From assembly GCF_014873875.1 (NCBI RefSeq), contig NZ_JADBEM010000001.1, forward strand, positions 7,440,001 through 7,504,000: a stretch of DNA of 64,000 nt, read 5' to 3'. Below the pieces are notes generated by a model. It had not been told where the DNA came from and ran no database searches. It was given only the letters and a program-made list of their open reading frames with translations. The stretch's first letter is position 1. Each line of letters opens with the position of its first letter. Of this stretch, positions 36,537 through 45,311 are shown in pieces. This stretch comes from Actinopolymorpha pittospori (GTDB lineage: Bacteria > Actinomycetota > Actinomycetes > Propionibacteriales > Actinopolymorphaceae). A program made the position numbers and the translations under genes.

Positions 36537-37943
36537 TCAGCCGAGGAACCGCTTGACCGCCCGCATCTTGTTGACCGCGTCGAGGGCCGCGACCTTGTAC
36601 GACTCCGCGAGCGTGGGGTAGTTGAAGACGGCGTCCACGAGGTAGTCGACGGTGGCGCCGCAGCCCATGACGGTCTGCCCGATGTGGATCAGCTCGGTCG
36701 CCCCGGTGCCGAAGACGTGGACGCCGAGCAGGGTGCCGTTCTCGGCGTGCACCAGGAGCTTGAGCATGCCGTAGGAGTCGCCGAGGATCGCGCCGCGGGC
36801 GAGTTCGCGGTAGCGGGAGATGCCTACCTCGAACGGCACGTTGGCCTCGGTGAGCTCGTCCTCGGTACGCCCGACGTAGCTGACCTCGGGGATGGTGTAG
36901 ATGCCGATCGGCTGGAGGGCGCCCAGTGACCCGCGCACCGGTTCACCGAACGCGTGGTAGGCGGCCCGACGACCCTGCTCCATCGACGTCGCCGCCAGCG
37001 CGGGGAAGCCGATGACGTCGCCGACCGCGTAGATGTGCGGCACCGTGGTCTGGTAGTCGTCGTTCACCTCGATCCGGCCTCGGGCGTCGGCGGTCAGGCC
37101 GGCGTTGGCGAGGTCGAGGTCGTCGGTCAGGCCCTGCCTGCCGGCGGAGTACATCACCGTGTCGGCGGGGATCCGCTTGCCGCTCGCCAGCACGGTGAGG
37201 GTGCCGCCGTCGTGGCGTTCGACCCGGGAAACGGACTCGCGGAAGCGGAAGGTGACGGCCAGGTCGCGCAGCTGGTACTTCAGCGCCTCGACGATCTCCA
37301 CGTCGCAGAAGTCGAGCATCCGCTCGCGGCGTTCGACGACGGTCACCTTGGTGCCGAGCGCAGCGAACATCGAGGCGTACTCGATGCCGATCACGCCCGC
37401 TCCCACCACGACCATGGACGACGGGAGTTCCTCCAGCGCGAGAATCTGGTCGGAGTCGACGATGTTCCGCCCGTCGAAGGCCACCGACTCCGGTCGCGCC
37501 GGACGGGTACCGACCGCGATCACGATGTGCTCGGCCGTCACCGTCCGAACGCCGCCGTCCGGCTCGCTGACGCCGATCGTGTGGTCGTCGACGAAACGAG
37601 CCACCCCGACCAGCGTCTCGACCCGGTTGCGGGACAGTTGACTGCGGATCACGTCGATCTCGCGGCCGATCACGTGCTGGGTGCGGGCCGAGAGGTCGCC
37701 GACCGTGATGGTGTTCTTGAGCCGGTACGACGCGCCGTACATCTCCCGCTGGTTGATACCGGTGAGGTAGAGGATCGCCTCACGCAGCGTCTTGGACGGG
37801 ATGGTTCCGGTGTTGATGCTGACCCCGCCGAGCATGTGCCGCTTCTCGACCACGGCCGTGCGCCGGCCGAGCTTCGCGCCGGCGATCGCTGCCTTCTGCC
37901 CGCCGGGCCCCGAGCCGATGACGAGTAGGTCGTAGTCGTACAT
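36537..37943 (-). CDS. sthA: Soluble pyridine nucleotide transhydrogenase
   Basis: An FAD flavoprotein of 468 residues that balances NADPH and NADH. The N-terminal FAD motif is VIGSGPGGQKAA, and the second NAD(P) motif is VVGAGVIGIEYASMFA. It belongs to the dihydrolipoamide dehydrogenase superfamily but lacks the redox-active disulfide: the usual cysteines are Ser42 and Thr47 (GGVSINTGTIPSK), which is the diagnostic feature of SthA. The C-terminus has the dimerisation HIGQTVMGCGATVDYLVD block. ATG 37943 has AGGAG five bases upstream. Confidence 0.93.
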   Translation of the reverse strand: MYDYDLLVIGSGPGGQKAAIAGAKLGRRTAVVEKRHMLGGVSINTGTIPSKTLREAILYLTGINQREMYGASYRLKNTITVGDLSARTQHVIGREIDVIRSQLSRNRVETLVGVARFVDDHTIGVSEPDGGVRTVTAEHIVIAVGTRPARPESVAFDGRNIVDSDQILALEELPSSMVVVGAGVIGIEYASMFAALGTKVTVVERRERMLDFCDVEIVEALKYQLRDLAVTFRFRESVSRVERHDGGTLTVLASGKRIPADTVMYSAGRQGLTDDLDLANAGLTADARGRIEVNDDYQTTVPHIYAVGDVIGFPALAATSMEQGRRAAYHAFGEPVRGSLGALQPIGIYTIPEVSYVGRTEDELTEANVPFEVGISRYRELARGAILGDSYGMLKLLVHAENGTLLGVHVFGTGATELIHIGQTVMGCGATVDYLVDAVFNYPTLAESYKVAALDAVNKMRAVKRFLG

Positions 37944-38009
37944 GCGTGCTCCTGACACGAGCGGGCGCCGGCGTCCCCGTCCTGCTCCGTCAGTAGACCA
38001 CGGTGTGGA

Positions 38010-38936
38010 TCAACCCGGCCCGCCCGCATCCGGTGATCCCGGCCACGTCCCGGCCACAGCCGCCAGCCCCGCCCGGTCGAGCAGGCCGGCCGCTCCCCCG
38101 GACGCCCCGATCTTCCAGGACGCGAAGAAAGTCGCTCGTCGGAGCGCGTCGAGTGGCGCCATGCCGGCGACCCAGCCGTCGACGAACGCGCTGAAGAGCG
38201 CGTCACCGGCGCCGACGGTGCTGACGACAGGGCGGGTGCGGACCGCCGGGACGCAGGTGACGTCCTCGCCGCGAACGCCGAGCAGTGCCCCGTCGGCGCC
38301 CATCCCCACCACGACCACGGCGGCCCGATGCTCACGCAGAACCGTCCGGGCGAACATCGACGGTGCCACGTCGAGGCGTTCGTGGGAGGCGAAGAGTACG
38401 TCGGCGCAGGCGATCCAGTCGTGGTTGTAGGCGTCGTCCAGCCCGGTCACGGCATGGACGTCGCTCGCGATCGGGATGTGGCGCTCCCGGGCTCGGCGCA
38501 GCATCGGGCGTGCGTAGGCGATGTTGCACACGACCGCGACCGCGACGTCGTCGAGCAGGCACGGGGCCAGGTCGTCGGGGTAGGTGGCCCCCTGCACGTC
38601 CTTGAGATCGACGAGGTTGCGGCGCGACCCGTCGCTCGCGTGCCGGCTGAGGGACTGCGCGGTCGCCGGTGTGCCACGGACGAGGTAGGCCGGATCCAGT
38701 CCCCGTTCGGTGAGTTCCTGGACGCATACCCCGCCCAGGACGTCCCGCCCCACGACGGTGGCGAGACGTACGTCGGCGCCGAGACCCTTCAGCGCCAAGG
38801 CGACGTTGACACCGACGCCGGACACGCTCGTCGACAGTGCATACGCGGCGAACTCGTCGGAGTCGGTGCCCTCGAGGTGGTCGGCGTGGACCGCCGTCTC
38901 GATGTTGGTGTGACCGATCACGGCGATCCGCGCCAT
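38010..38936 (-). CDS. PfkB family carbohydrate kinase
   Basis: A 308-residue ribokinase-superfamily kinase. The N-terminal substrate segment contains SVSGVGVNVALALKGLG, and the C-terminal signature is VSTVGAGDALFSAFVDG with the catalytic Asp. Length and both PfkB signatures support sugar or nucleoside phosphorylation; the substrate cannot be told. ATG 38936 (MARIAVIGHT) has GGAGGA just upstream; the longer frame is not used. It lies between sthA and thrS. Confidence 0.88.
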   Translation of the reverse strand: MARIAVIGHTNIETAVHADHLEGTDSDEFAAYALSTSVSGVGVNVALALKGLGADVRLATVVGRDVLGGVCVQELTERGLDPAYLVRGTPATAQSLSRHASDGSRRNLVDLKDVQGATYPDDLAPCLLDDVAVAVVCNIAYARPMLRRARERHIPIASDVHAVTGLDDAYNHDWIACADVLFASHERLDVAPSMFARTVLREHRAAVVVVGMGADGALLGVRGEDVTCVPAVRTRPVVSTVGAGDALFSAFVDGWVAGMAPLDALRRATFFASWKIGASGGAAGLLDRAGLAAVAGTWPGSPDAGGPG

Positions 38937-38967
38937 GGCATCCTCCGCCGCGTGACGCGTCGCCGGG

Positions 38968-40938
38968 CTAGACCTGCACCCGGCGGCGTACGGCGTCGAC
39001 GATCTCGGCCACCGCGTCGTCGACCGGAACGCCGTTGTTCTGCTCACCGGAGCGGTAGCGGAACGACACCGCGCCCTCCTCGACGTCACGGTCGCCGGCC
39101 AGCAACATGTAGGGGATCTTGTGGGTCTGCGCGTTGCGGATCTTCTTCTGCATCCGGTCGTCGGAACGGTCGACCTCGACCCGGATGCCGTGCTCGCGCA
39201 GCTTGGCCGCCACCTGCTGGAGGTACTCCTCGTGCCGCTCCGCGATCGGGATGGCGACCACCTGCACCGGCGCCAGCCAGGGAGGGAACGCGCCGGCGTA
39301 GTGCTCGAGCAGGATGCCGAAGAAGCGTTCCTCCGAACCGAACAGCGCCCGGTGGATCATGTAGGGCCGCTGCCGGCTACCGTCGGCCGCCTGGTACTCG
39401 ATGTCGAACCGCTGCGGCAGCTGGAAGTCGACCTGCAGCGTCGACAACTGCCACTTGCGGCCGATGGCGTCGCGTACGTGGACGTCGATCTTCGGCGCGT
39501 AGAACGCGCCCTCCCCCTCGGCGATCGTGTAGGGGATCTCGGCCCGCTTGAGCGCCTCCTCGAGGGCGGCCTCGGCGGTGTTCCACTCCTCGATCTCGCC
39601 GACGAACTTGTCCGGCCGGGTCGACAGGTCGGCGGTGAAGTCGCTGAGCCCGTAGTCACGCAGCAGCCCGACCACGAACGCCAGCAGCGAGGCGAGCTCG
39701 TCCTGGAGCTGGTCGGGGGTGACGAAGATGTGGGCGTCGTCCTGGGTGAAGCCGCGCGCCCGGGTGAGGCCGTGCACGACGCCGGACTTCTCGTACCGGT
39801 AGACGTTGCCGAACTCGAACATCCGCAACGGCAGCTCGCGGTAGGACCGACCGCGGGACTTGAAGATGGTGAGGTGCATGGGGCAGTTCATCGGCTTGAG
39901 GTAGTAGTTCTGCCCCTGGTCGAGCTCCATCGGGGGGTACATGCCGTCGGCGTACCAGTCGAGGTGCCCGGAGGTCTTGAAGAGGTTCTCCTTGGTGATG
40001 TGCGGGGTGTAGACGAACTCGTACCCCGCCTCCTCGTGCCGGCGGCGCGAGTAGTCCTCCATCACCCGGCGGATGGTTCCGCCCTTCGGATGCCAGACGG
40101 CGAGTCCGGGGCCGATCTCCTCCGGAAAGCTGAACAGGTCGAGCTCGACGCCGAGCCGGCGGTGGTCGCGGCGTTCGGCCTCGGCGAGCATGTCCAGGTG
40201 CGCCTTCAGCGCGTCCTTGGTCTCCCACGCGGTGCCGTAGATGCGCTGGAGCTGCGGGTTGTTCTCGCTGCCGCGCCAGTAGGCGGCCGCGACGCGCATC
40301 AGCTTGAACGCCGGGATGTGCCGGGTGGTGGGCAGATGCGGGCCGCGACAGAGGTCCTTCCAGGCCAGCTCCTCGCCGCGCAGGTTGTCATAGATCGTCA
40401 GCTCGCCGCCGCCGACCTCGACGTTGGCGCCCTCGGCGCCACCTCCGGCCGACCCCTTCAGCCCGATGAGTTCCAGTTTGTAGGGTTCGTCGGCGAGCTC
40501 GGCGCGGGCCTGCTCGTCGGTGACCGCCCGGCGGGAGAACCGCTGGCGTTCCTTCACGATCTGCCGCATCCGGGTCTCGATCCGCGACAGGTCGTCAGGA
40601 GTGAACGGCTGGGGGACGTCGAAGTCGTAGTAGAAGCCGTTCTCGATCGGCGGGCCGATGCCGAGCTTCGCCTCGGGGAACAGCTCCTGCACCGCCTGGG
40701 CCATGACGTGCGCGGTCGAGTGCCGCAGGATGGCCCGGCCGTCCTCGGTGTCGATCGCGATGGGCTCCACCCCGTCGCCCGCGGACAGGGGCCAGGCGAG
40801 GTCGCGGAGCTCACCGTTGACCCGCGCGGCGATCACCGCCCGGTCCTCCCCGAGCGCCTCGCCTGCCGTCGTGCCCGTCGTCACCTCGGCCTCGGCACGC
40901 TCGCCGGTGCGGACGACGGTGACGTTGATCTCGGACAC
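38968..40938 (-). CDS. thrS: Threonine--tRNA ligase
   Basis: Class II synthetase of 656 residues. It has an N-terminal TGS domain (1-62), the editing domain with HSTAHVMAQ (His73, His77), the catalytic core with the zinc ligand in MNCPMH, and the anticodon-binding C-terminus (QVVAIPIAERHEEYLQ). The editing domain hydrolyses mischarged Ser-tRNA-Thr. No T-box leader is visible upstream. In mycobacteria thrS marks the same end of the PIM cluster. Confidence 0.95.
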   Translation of the reverse strand: MSEINVTVVRTGERAEAEVTTGTTAGEALGEDRAVIAARVNGELRDLAWPLSAGDGVEPIAIDTEDGRAILRHSTAHVMAQAVQELFPEAKLGIGPPIENGFYYDFDVPQPFTPDDLSRIETRMRQIVKERQRFSRRAVTDEQARAELADEPYKLELIGLKGSAGGGAEGANVEVGGGELTIYDNLRGEELAWKDLCRGPHLPTTRHIPAFKLMRVAAAYWRGSENNPQLQRIYGTAWETKDALKAHLDMLAEAERRDHRRLGVELDLFSFPEEIGPGLAVWHPKGGTIRRVMEDYSRRRHEEAGYEFVYTPHITKENLFKTSGHLDWYADGMYPPMELDQGQNYYLKPMNCPMHLTIFKSRGRSYRELPLRMFEFGNVYRYEKSGVVHGLTRARGFTQDDAHIFVTPDQLQDELASLLAFVVGLLRDYGLSDFTADLSTRPDKFVGEIEEWNTAEAALEEALKRAEIPYTIAEGEGAFYAPKIDVHVRDAIGRKWQLSTLQVDFQLPQRFDIEYQAADGSRQRPYMIHRALFGSEERFFGILLEHYAGAFPPWLAPVQVVAIPIAERHEEYLQQVAAKLREHGIRVEVDRSDDRMQKKIRNAQTHKIPYMLLAGDRDVEEGAVSFRYRSGEQNNGVPVDDAVAEIVDAVRRRVQV

Positions 40939-41015
40939 TTCGGGCTCCTCAACGCGGATGTCGGGTCGGACTACCCGCCGATCCTATGCGGTCACCCGTG
41001 GCGCACCCGAGCGCC

Positions 41016-41864
41016 TCAGCACTCCGCTCCGTCGACCCACCCGAATGTCGCGCGGTGCTCCTCCTCCGAGGTCGCCGGAGCTGTGTCCACGGTGTAGTGG
41101 AACTGGACGGCCCGACGCCGGGTATCGGTGAAATTTGCCGGCGTGCCGTGCTGGAGTAGCCCGTCGAAGAACATCAGTCCACCGGCCGGCAGCGGCACGG
41201 CGACGCCGCGGTCGACCGGGACGTCACCGTCGCAGATCTGCAGGTCGCGCAGGAACGCGTGCCGGGTCGGCCCCTCCCGGTGGGAGCCCGGAACGACCCG
41301 CATGCAGCCGTTGTCGAGGGTCGCGTCGTCCAGTGCGAGCCAGACCCCGACGATCGGCGTGCCGGGTACGAGGTGGAAGTAGGCGTTGTCCTGGTGCCAG
41401 GGCTTCTCCCTGCCGCCGCCTGGCGGCTTGAGCAGCGCCATGTCCTGGAACATCCGCGGCGTGCCGCCGAGCAGTTCGGCCACCACCGCGAGGATGCCGG
41501 CGTCGTGGGCGAGGGCCGCGAGCCGGTCGTCGTGGCGCGCGAACGCCATGAACTTCCGGGTGGCGTCCATGCGCTCCTCCGGCGAGAGCCGGTCGATCCT
41601 GTCCTGCGCCCAGCTCTCGTACTGGATGTCGGCCGGCGAGTCCGGCCTGGCCAGCGAGGCCAGACCGGCGAGGGCGGCGTCCACCTGCGCCTTCGCCACC
41701 GCGCCGGCGACCGGGAGGAAGCCGTCGGCGCGATAGCGACGGACCTCCTCGGCACCGATCGTGGCCAGGCCGTCGAGGGCCTCCGCGATCCGGGCGGTGC
41801 GGTAGAGATCATCGGGGTACGCCGCACCACCGTGGTCGAACGTCGTCCGCGCCGCTGCCGGCAT
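41016..41864 (-). CDS. Phytanoyl-CoA dioxygenase (PhyH) family protein
   Basis: A 282-residue Fe(II)/2-oxoglutarate-dependent oxygenase. The iron ligands are His157 and Asp159 (PWHQDNAYFH) and His239 (GLLQHGTPANF), with a downstream Arg in the RRRAVQ segment for 2-oxoglutarate. PhyH enzymes hydroxylate varied lipids or secondary metabolites; no substrate can be assigned. ATG 41864 has GGGAGGA upstream. It lies alone between thrS and the grpE-like gene in the same direction. Confidence 0.87.
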   Translation of the reverse strand: MPAAARTTFDHGGAAYPDDLYRTARIAEALDGLATIGAEEVRRYRADGFLPVAGAVAKAQVDAALAGLASLARPDSPADIQYESWAQDRIDRLSPEERMDATRKFMAFARHDDRLAALAHDAGILAVVAELLGGTPRMFQDMALLKPPGGGREKPWHQDNAYFHLVPGTPIVGVWLALDDATLDNGCMRVVPGSHREGPTRHAFLRDLQICDGDVPVDRGVAVPLPAGGLMFFDGLLQHGTPANFTDTRRRAVQFHYTVDTAPATSEEEHRATFGWVDGAEC

Positions 41865-41969
41865 GGGGTCCTCCCGTTCGGCTCGTGTCCTGCTTTTCAC
41901 CATAGGCCCGACTGGAGAGCGCTATCCAGAGCGCGACGAGCCGGCTGGGCAAGCCTGGCCAGCCGGGAC

Positions 41970-42482
41970 CTACCGGACCGAGCCGTCGGCGGGCTCCTCC
42001 GCCCGGCTCTCGGCCAGGTAGCCGACACCCACCTGGGCGGGGCGCAGCAAGCGATCCTCCAGGGCGTAGCCGGGGCGGCGTACCTCCACGACCCGGCCCG
42101 CCTGATCGGCCCGCTCCACCGGCACCCGCGCGACCGCCTCGTGCACCCGCGGGTCGAACTCTCCGTCGGCCCCGACCTCGCGCAGGCCGCGCCGGTTGAG
42201 GACCTCCAGCAGCTCCTCGCGTACCGAGACCAGCGGTTCGGCGCTCTCCCCCGCCAGCTGGCCGGCGATCGCGTCGATCCGGTCCACCACGAGCAGGATC
42301 TCCCGTGCCATCGGCGCCACGAACTGCTCGGCGAGTCCCTGCTGGGCGAACCGGAGTTGACGGTAGAGCTCGTCGTACATCCGCTGTCGCGACTGGTCCT
42401 CGAGCAGCCGGCGCTGGAACAGGTCCCGCAGCGCGGCCACCTCCTGCGCCAACCTCGCGACCTCGACCGCGTCCTCCGCCAT
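41970..42482 (-). CDS. grpE: GrpE-type nucleotide exchange factor
   Basis: A 170-residue GrpE-like protein. It has a long N-terminal coiled coil (residues about 1-55) and a C-terminal beta-wing domain with FDPRVHEAVARVPVERADQAG followed by the VEVRRPGYALEDRLLRPAQV segment that defines the family. It should release ADP from the Hsp70 encoded two genes upstream. It lacks the acidic N-terminal extension seen in canonical GrpE. Only two bases separate it from the J-like gene. The organism probably has a separate dnaK-grpE-dnaJ operon elsewhere, but that is not visible. Confidence 0.85.
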   Translation of the reverse strand: MAEDAVEVARLAQEVAALRDLFQRRLLEDQSRQRMYDELYRQLRFAQQGLAEQFVAPMAREILLVVDRIDAIAGQLAGESAEPLVSVREELLEVLNRRGLREVGADGEFDPRVHEAVARVPVERADQAGRVVEVRRPGYALEDRLLRPAQVGVGYLAESRAEEPADGSVR

Positions 42483-42484
42483 CC

Positions 42485-43543
42485 CTAGATCCCCTTCCGG
42501 AAGGTTTCGCCGAAGCTCGACGGCCTTCGGCCCCGCCCGAGCTCCCGGCGATGGTGTTTCCAGGCCGGTTGGCGATGCCGGAACACGTAGGTCGCGACGA
42601 TCACCACGATCCAGAACGCGCCGACCACGCGCAGGCTCTCGACGTTGGGCAACGCGGTCACCAGAACGGCGCCGACGAGCGGAATGAAGTAGAAGCGCAG
42701 GTTGTGGCCGCGGCTCCAGATCGGCGCGCGCGCTTCGGCGACCAGGTCCTTGAGCTCCTCCACGTGCATCGAGACGTTCCAGTCGGAGAGCTCGAGGCGC
42801 TGGATCCGGCGGAGGTTCCTTTTGGCCAGCCCGAGCTGGCGGCGGGAGATGATCATCGGGCGTTCCCGGCCGGGCCCGTCACCGACGTCGGCCATGCCCG
42901 CGATCGCCACCTCGTAGAGCGCCGTCGCCAAGGCGATCTTGACGTGCTCGTCGTCGGGGTGCTCGACGGCGGCGCGTTCGAGGATCGCCAAGCCGTCCTT
43001 GACGCGGCCCGCGCCGACGTGCACGGCGCCGAGCCCGGTCAGGGCGCGAAGGTCCTCCGGCGCGCGTTCGCGGACGTACTCGAACTCCGCCTGGGCGAGC
43101 CGCCACCGGCCCTGCTGGAGGTAGCGGTCGCCTCGGGCCAGGTGACTGTCGAGGTCGGCGTCCTGACGTGGACCGGTGCGAGGCGCGGGGCTTCCGGTAC
43201 TCGGGGGCGTTGGCACCTCCCGTCGACCCGGCCCGCCCCGGCCGCCCGCGCCGTTGGCGTTCGCGGAGCCGCCTCCGTTGGTGGCGCCGCCCGTGCCGCC
43301 ACCACGGGTACGCAGGAGGCGTTCGCGTTCCTTGTTGTAGGCGAGGCGCGCCGCCGGGTCGAGCAGCGCCTTCTCCGCCGCGTCGATGTCGCGCACCCGC
43401 TGCTCGGCATGGGCTCGACGGTCCGGGTCGGGGCTGGACTGGCGGCGCACCCAGATCCGGCGCTGCGCGGTGATCGCCGCCCGGATCTGCTCCTCCTGCG
43501 CACCGGGCGAGACCTCGAGGATCTCGTAGTAGTCGACGCTCAT
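42485..43543 (-). CDS. Membrane-anchored J-like/TPR protein without HPD motif
   Basis: A 352-residue protein. The N-terminus (DYYEILEVSPGAQEEQIRAA) and the helix-IV-like AEKALLDPAARLAYNKER look like a J-domain, but the loop where HPD should be reads SSPDPDRRAH. A Gly/Asn-rich linker (GGGTGGATNGGGSANANG) follows, then TPR-like helices (about 130-230, GDRYLQQGRWRLAQAEFEYV). The C-terminus carries two hydrophobic segments (FYFIPLVGAVLVTALP and VVGAFWIVVIVATYVF). It sits between the GrpE and Hsp70 genes, and it probably tethers the Hsp70 at the membrane or docks to it. Without HPD it may not stimulate ATP hydrolysis. Confidence 0.8.
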   Translation of the reverse strand: MSVDYYEILEVSPGAQEEQIRAAITAQRRIWVRRQSSPDPDRRAHAEQRVRDIDAAEKALLDPAARLAYNKERERLLRTRGGGTGGATNGGGSANANGAGGRGGPGRREVPTPPSTGSPAPRTGPRQDADLDSHLARGDRYLQQGRWRLAQAEFEYVRERAPEDLRALTGLGAVHVGAGRVKDGLAILERAAVEHPDDEHVKIALATALYEVAIAGMADVGDGPGRERPMIISRRQLGLAKRNLRRIQRLELSDWNVSMHVEELKDLVAEARAPIWSRGHNLRFYFIPLVGAVLVTALPNVESLRVVGAFWIVVIVATYVFRHRQPAWKHHRRELGRGRRPSSFGETFRKGI

Positions 43544-43552
43544 GGCCGCGGC

Positions 43553-45100
43553 TCAGCTGATGTCGAGCAGACGCATCCGGTCGGTCGCCGTGGCGACCTC
43601 GCCTTCGTCCATGGTCGCGACGTTGTCGACCTGGAAGGTGCCGATCTGCGCACCCGAGGTCTTGTCGTGCACCTCGATGAAGACGGTCTGGTCGATGTCG
43701 TAGGCGTAGACGATCTCGAACGGTGCGCCCACGGGGTAGGCCGGGATGTCGAAGGTCTGCTCCCCGATCGCACGGACGTAGGCGGGATCGTCGTCGTCCC
43801 CCTGGGTCACCTCGACCTTGAGCTTCGTCTGGTCGGCGGCGATGGTCTGGAACACCTGACCGCGCTTGGCGGGGATCTTGGTGTTGGCGGGGATGATCAC
43901 GACGTTCTCCACGTCGTCGGGCGAGGCGGCGCCGCGCCGGACCGCGAGCGCCCCGAGTCCCTGCGAGGTGACGTCGCGGACCCGCGGCATCGTGACCGCG
44001 GACGCGAGCACCGGCAGGTGGGCCGAGCCACCGTCGGTGGCGGACTCGACGTCGACCAGGTGCGCCTGGATGGCCGCGCCCAGGGCGACCACCTCGTCGG
44101 GATTGACCGAGCGGCTGGGCTCGGTGCCGGAGACCTTCGTGATCATGGCGCGCACCATCGGCATCCGGGTCGAGCCACCGGCGAGCAGGAGGTGGTCGAT
44201 GCGGCCCCAGTCCAGCCCAGCGTCGCCGACCACGATCTCGGCGATGTCGCGGGTCCGGCTGAGCAGGCTCGACGTCACGTCCTCGAACTCCGCCCGGGTG
44301 AGCGGCAGCACCTTGGAGACCCCGCCGGCGGAGAGCACCACCCTGGTCTGTTCGACGGTGGTGAGGCTGCGCTTGGCGATCTCGGCCTTCTCCCGCAGGT
44401 CGGCCTCGGCCTCCGCGCCGTCGAGCAGGGACGGCCCGCCCGCGGCCTGGAAACGCTCGTCGAGCAGCCGCATCAGCAGGTTGTCGAAATCGAAGCCGCC
44501 GAGGTTGCGGTCACCATGGGTCGCGAGGACGTCGAAGTCGCCACCCTCGACCCGCATCACGGTCACGTCGAACGTCCCGCCGCCGAGGTCGTAGACGAGC
44601 ACCGTCCCGTCGACCGCGGTCTCCACGCCATAGGCGAGCGCGGCCGCGGTCGGCTCGTTGAGGACGCGCGCGACGTTGAGACCTGCGATCCGGCCCGCGT
44701 CGATGGTGGCGCGCCTCGGTGCGTCGTCGAAGTAGGCCGGGACCGTGACGACCGCGTCGGTCACCGGCTCGCCGAGTGCGAGTTCGACGTCGTCCTTGAT
44801 CCGGCGGAGGATGATCGCGGAGATCTCCTCCGGCCGGTACGACGTGCCGCCGGTGGTCTCGAACTTCCAGCTCGCGTCACCCATCGAGCGCTTCACGAAC
44901 TGCACGACGTCGAGCGGTGCCGTCACCGCCGAGCGCTTCGCCATCGTCCCGACGATCGGGAGCTCGTCCTGGAAGAGCACGACGGAGGGCGTGAGGCGCT
45001 CGCCGTCCCGGTTGACGATGATCTCGGGCTTGCCGAGTTCGTTGACCCGCGCGGCGGCGGAGTAGGTCGTGCCGAGGTCGATCCCGATGGTGTGGCCCAC
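43553..45100 (-). CDS. Hsp70 family protein with reduced C-terminus
   Basis: A 515-residue Hsp70 homologue. The ATPase domain is complete: IGIDLGTTYSAAARV, VYDLGGGTFDVTVMRVEGG and LLLAGGSTRMPMVRAM. The substrate-binding beta domain follows (from about residue 375), but the helical lid seen in DnaK (about 100 residues) is missing, so the protein is shorter than DnaK (about 620). GTG 45100 is the start. It is first in the operon with the J-like and GrpE genes. The same three-part set suggests a dedicated chaperone system for a restricted client. Confidence 0.88.
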   Translation of the reverse strand: MGHTIGIDLGTTYSAAARVNELGKPEIIVNRDGERLTPSVVLFQDELPIVGTMAKRSAVTAPLDVVQFVKRSMGDASWKFETTGGTSYRPEEISAIILRRIKDDVELALGEPVTDAVVTVPAYFDDAPRRATIDAGRIAGLNVARVLNEPTAAALAYGVETAVDGTVLVYDLGGGTFDVTVMRVEGGDFDVLATHGDRNLGGFDFDNLLMRLLDERFQAAGGPSLLDGAEAEADLREKAEIAKRSLTTVEQTRVVLSAGGVSKVLPLTRAEFEDVTSSLLSRTRDIAEIVVGDAGLDWGRIDHLLLAGGSTRMPMVRAMITKVSGTEPSRSVNPDEVVALGAAIQAHLVDVESATDGGSAHLPVLASAVTMPRVRDVTSQGLGALAVRRGAASPDDVENVVIIPANTKIPAKRGQVFQTIAADQTKLKVEVTQGDDDDPAYVRAIGEQTFDIPAYPVGAPFEIVYAYDIDQTVFIEVHDKTSGAQIGTFQVDNVATMDEGEVATATDRMRLLDIS

Positions 45101-45311
45101 GTGTCCGTCCTTCCGCGCACCTGCACCGACCCACACAACGTAGCCGAAGCCTCACCTTCGCGGCGTTTCGCCATCCCGACGGCTGGCTCGCCCGCCTCGA
45201 CGACTGGCCGCCGGACGACGGTCGCCGTCCGGGCGAAGTCGGATCGGGCCGCACATGAACCCCACTCACCCCTCGCGTCCGACCGTCGAGGGAGGCCCTA
45301 GCCTGGGCCGA

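Noticed and set aside
36537..37943. Dihydrolipoamide dehydrogenase
   Set aside because: The redox-active cysteines are replaced by Ser42 and Thr47, which identifies SthA.
40939..41015. T-box riboswitch before thrS
   Set aside because: The gap is only 77 bases and lacks the specifier loop and antiterminator pattern.
42305..45301. Very long rightward frame of about 1000 codons opposite the Hsp70 module
   Set aside because: It is antisense to clear grpE, J-like and Hsp70 genes and has the Arg/Gly/Val-rich composition of a GC-rich shadow frame.
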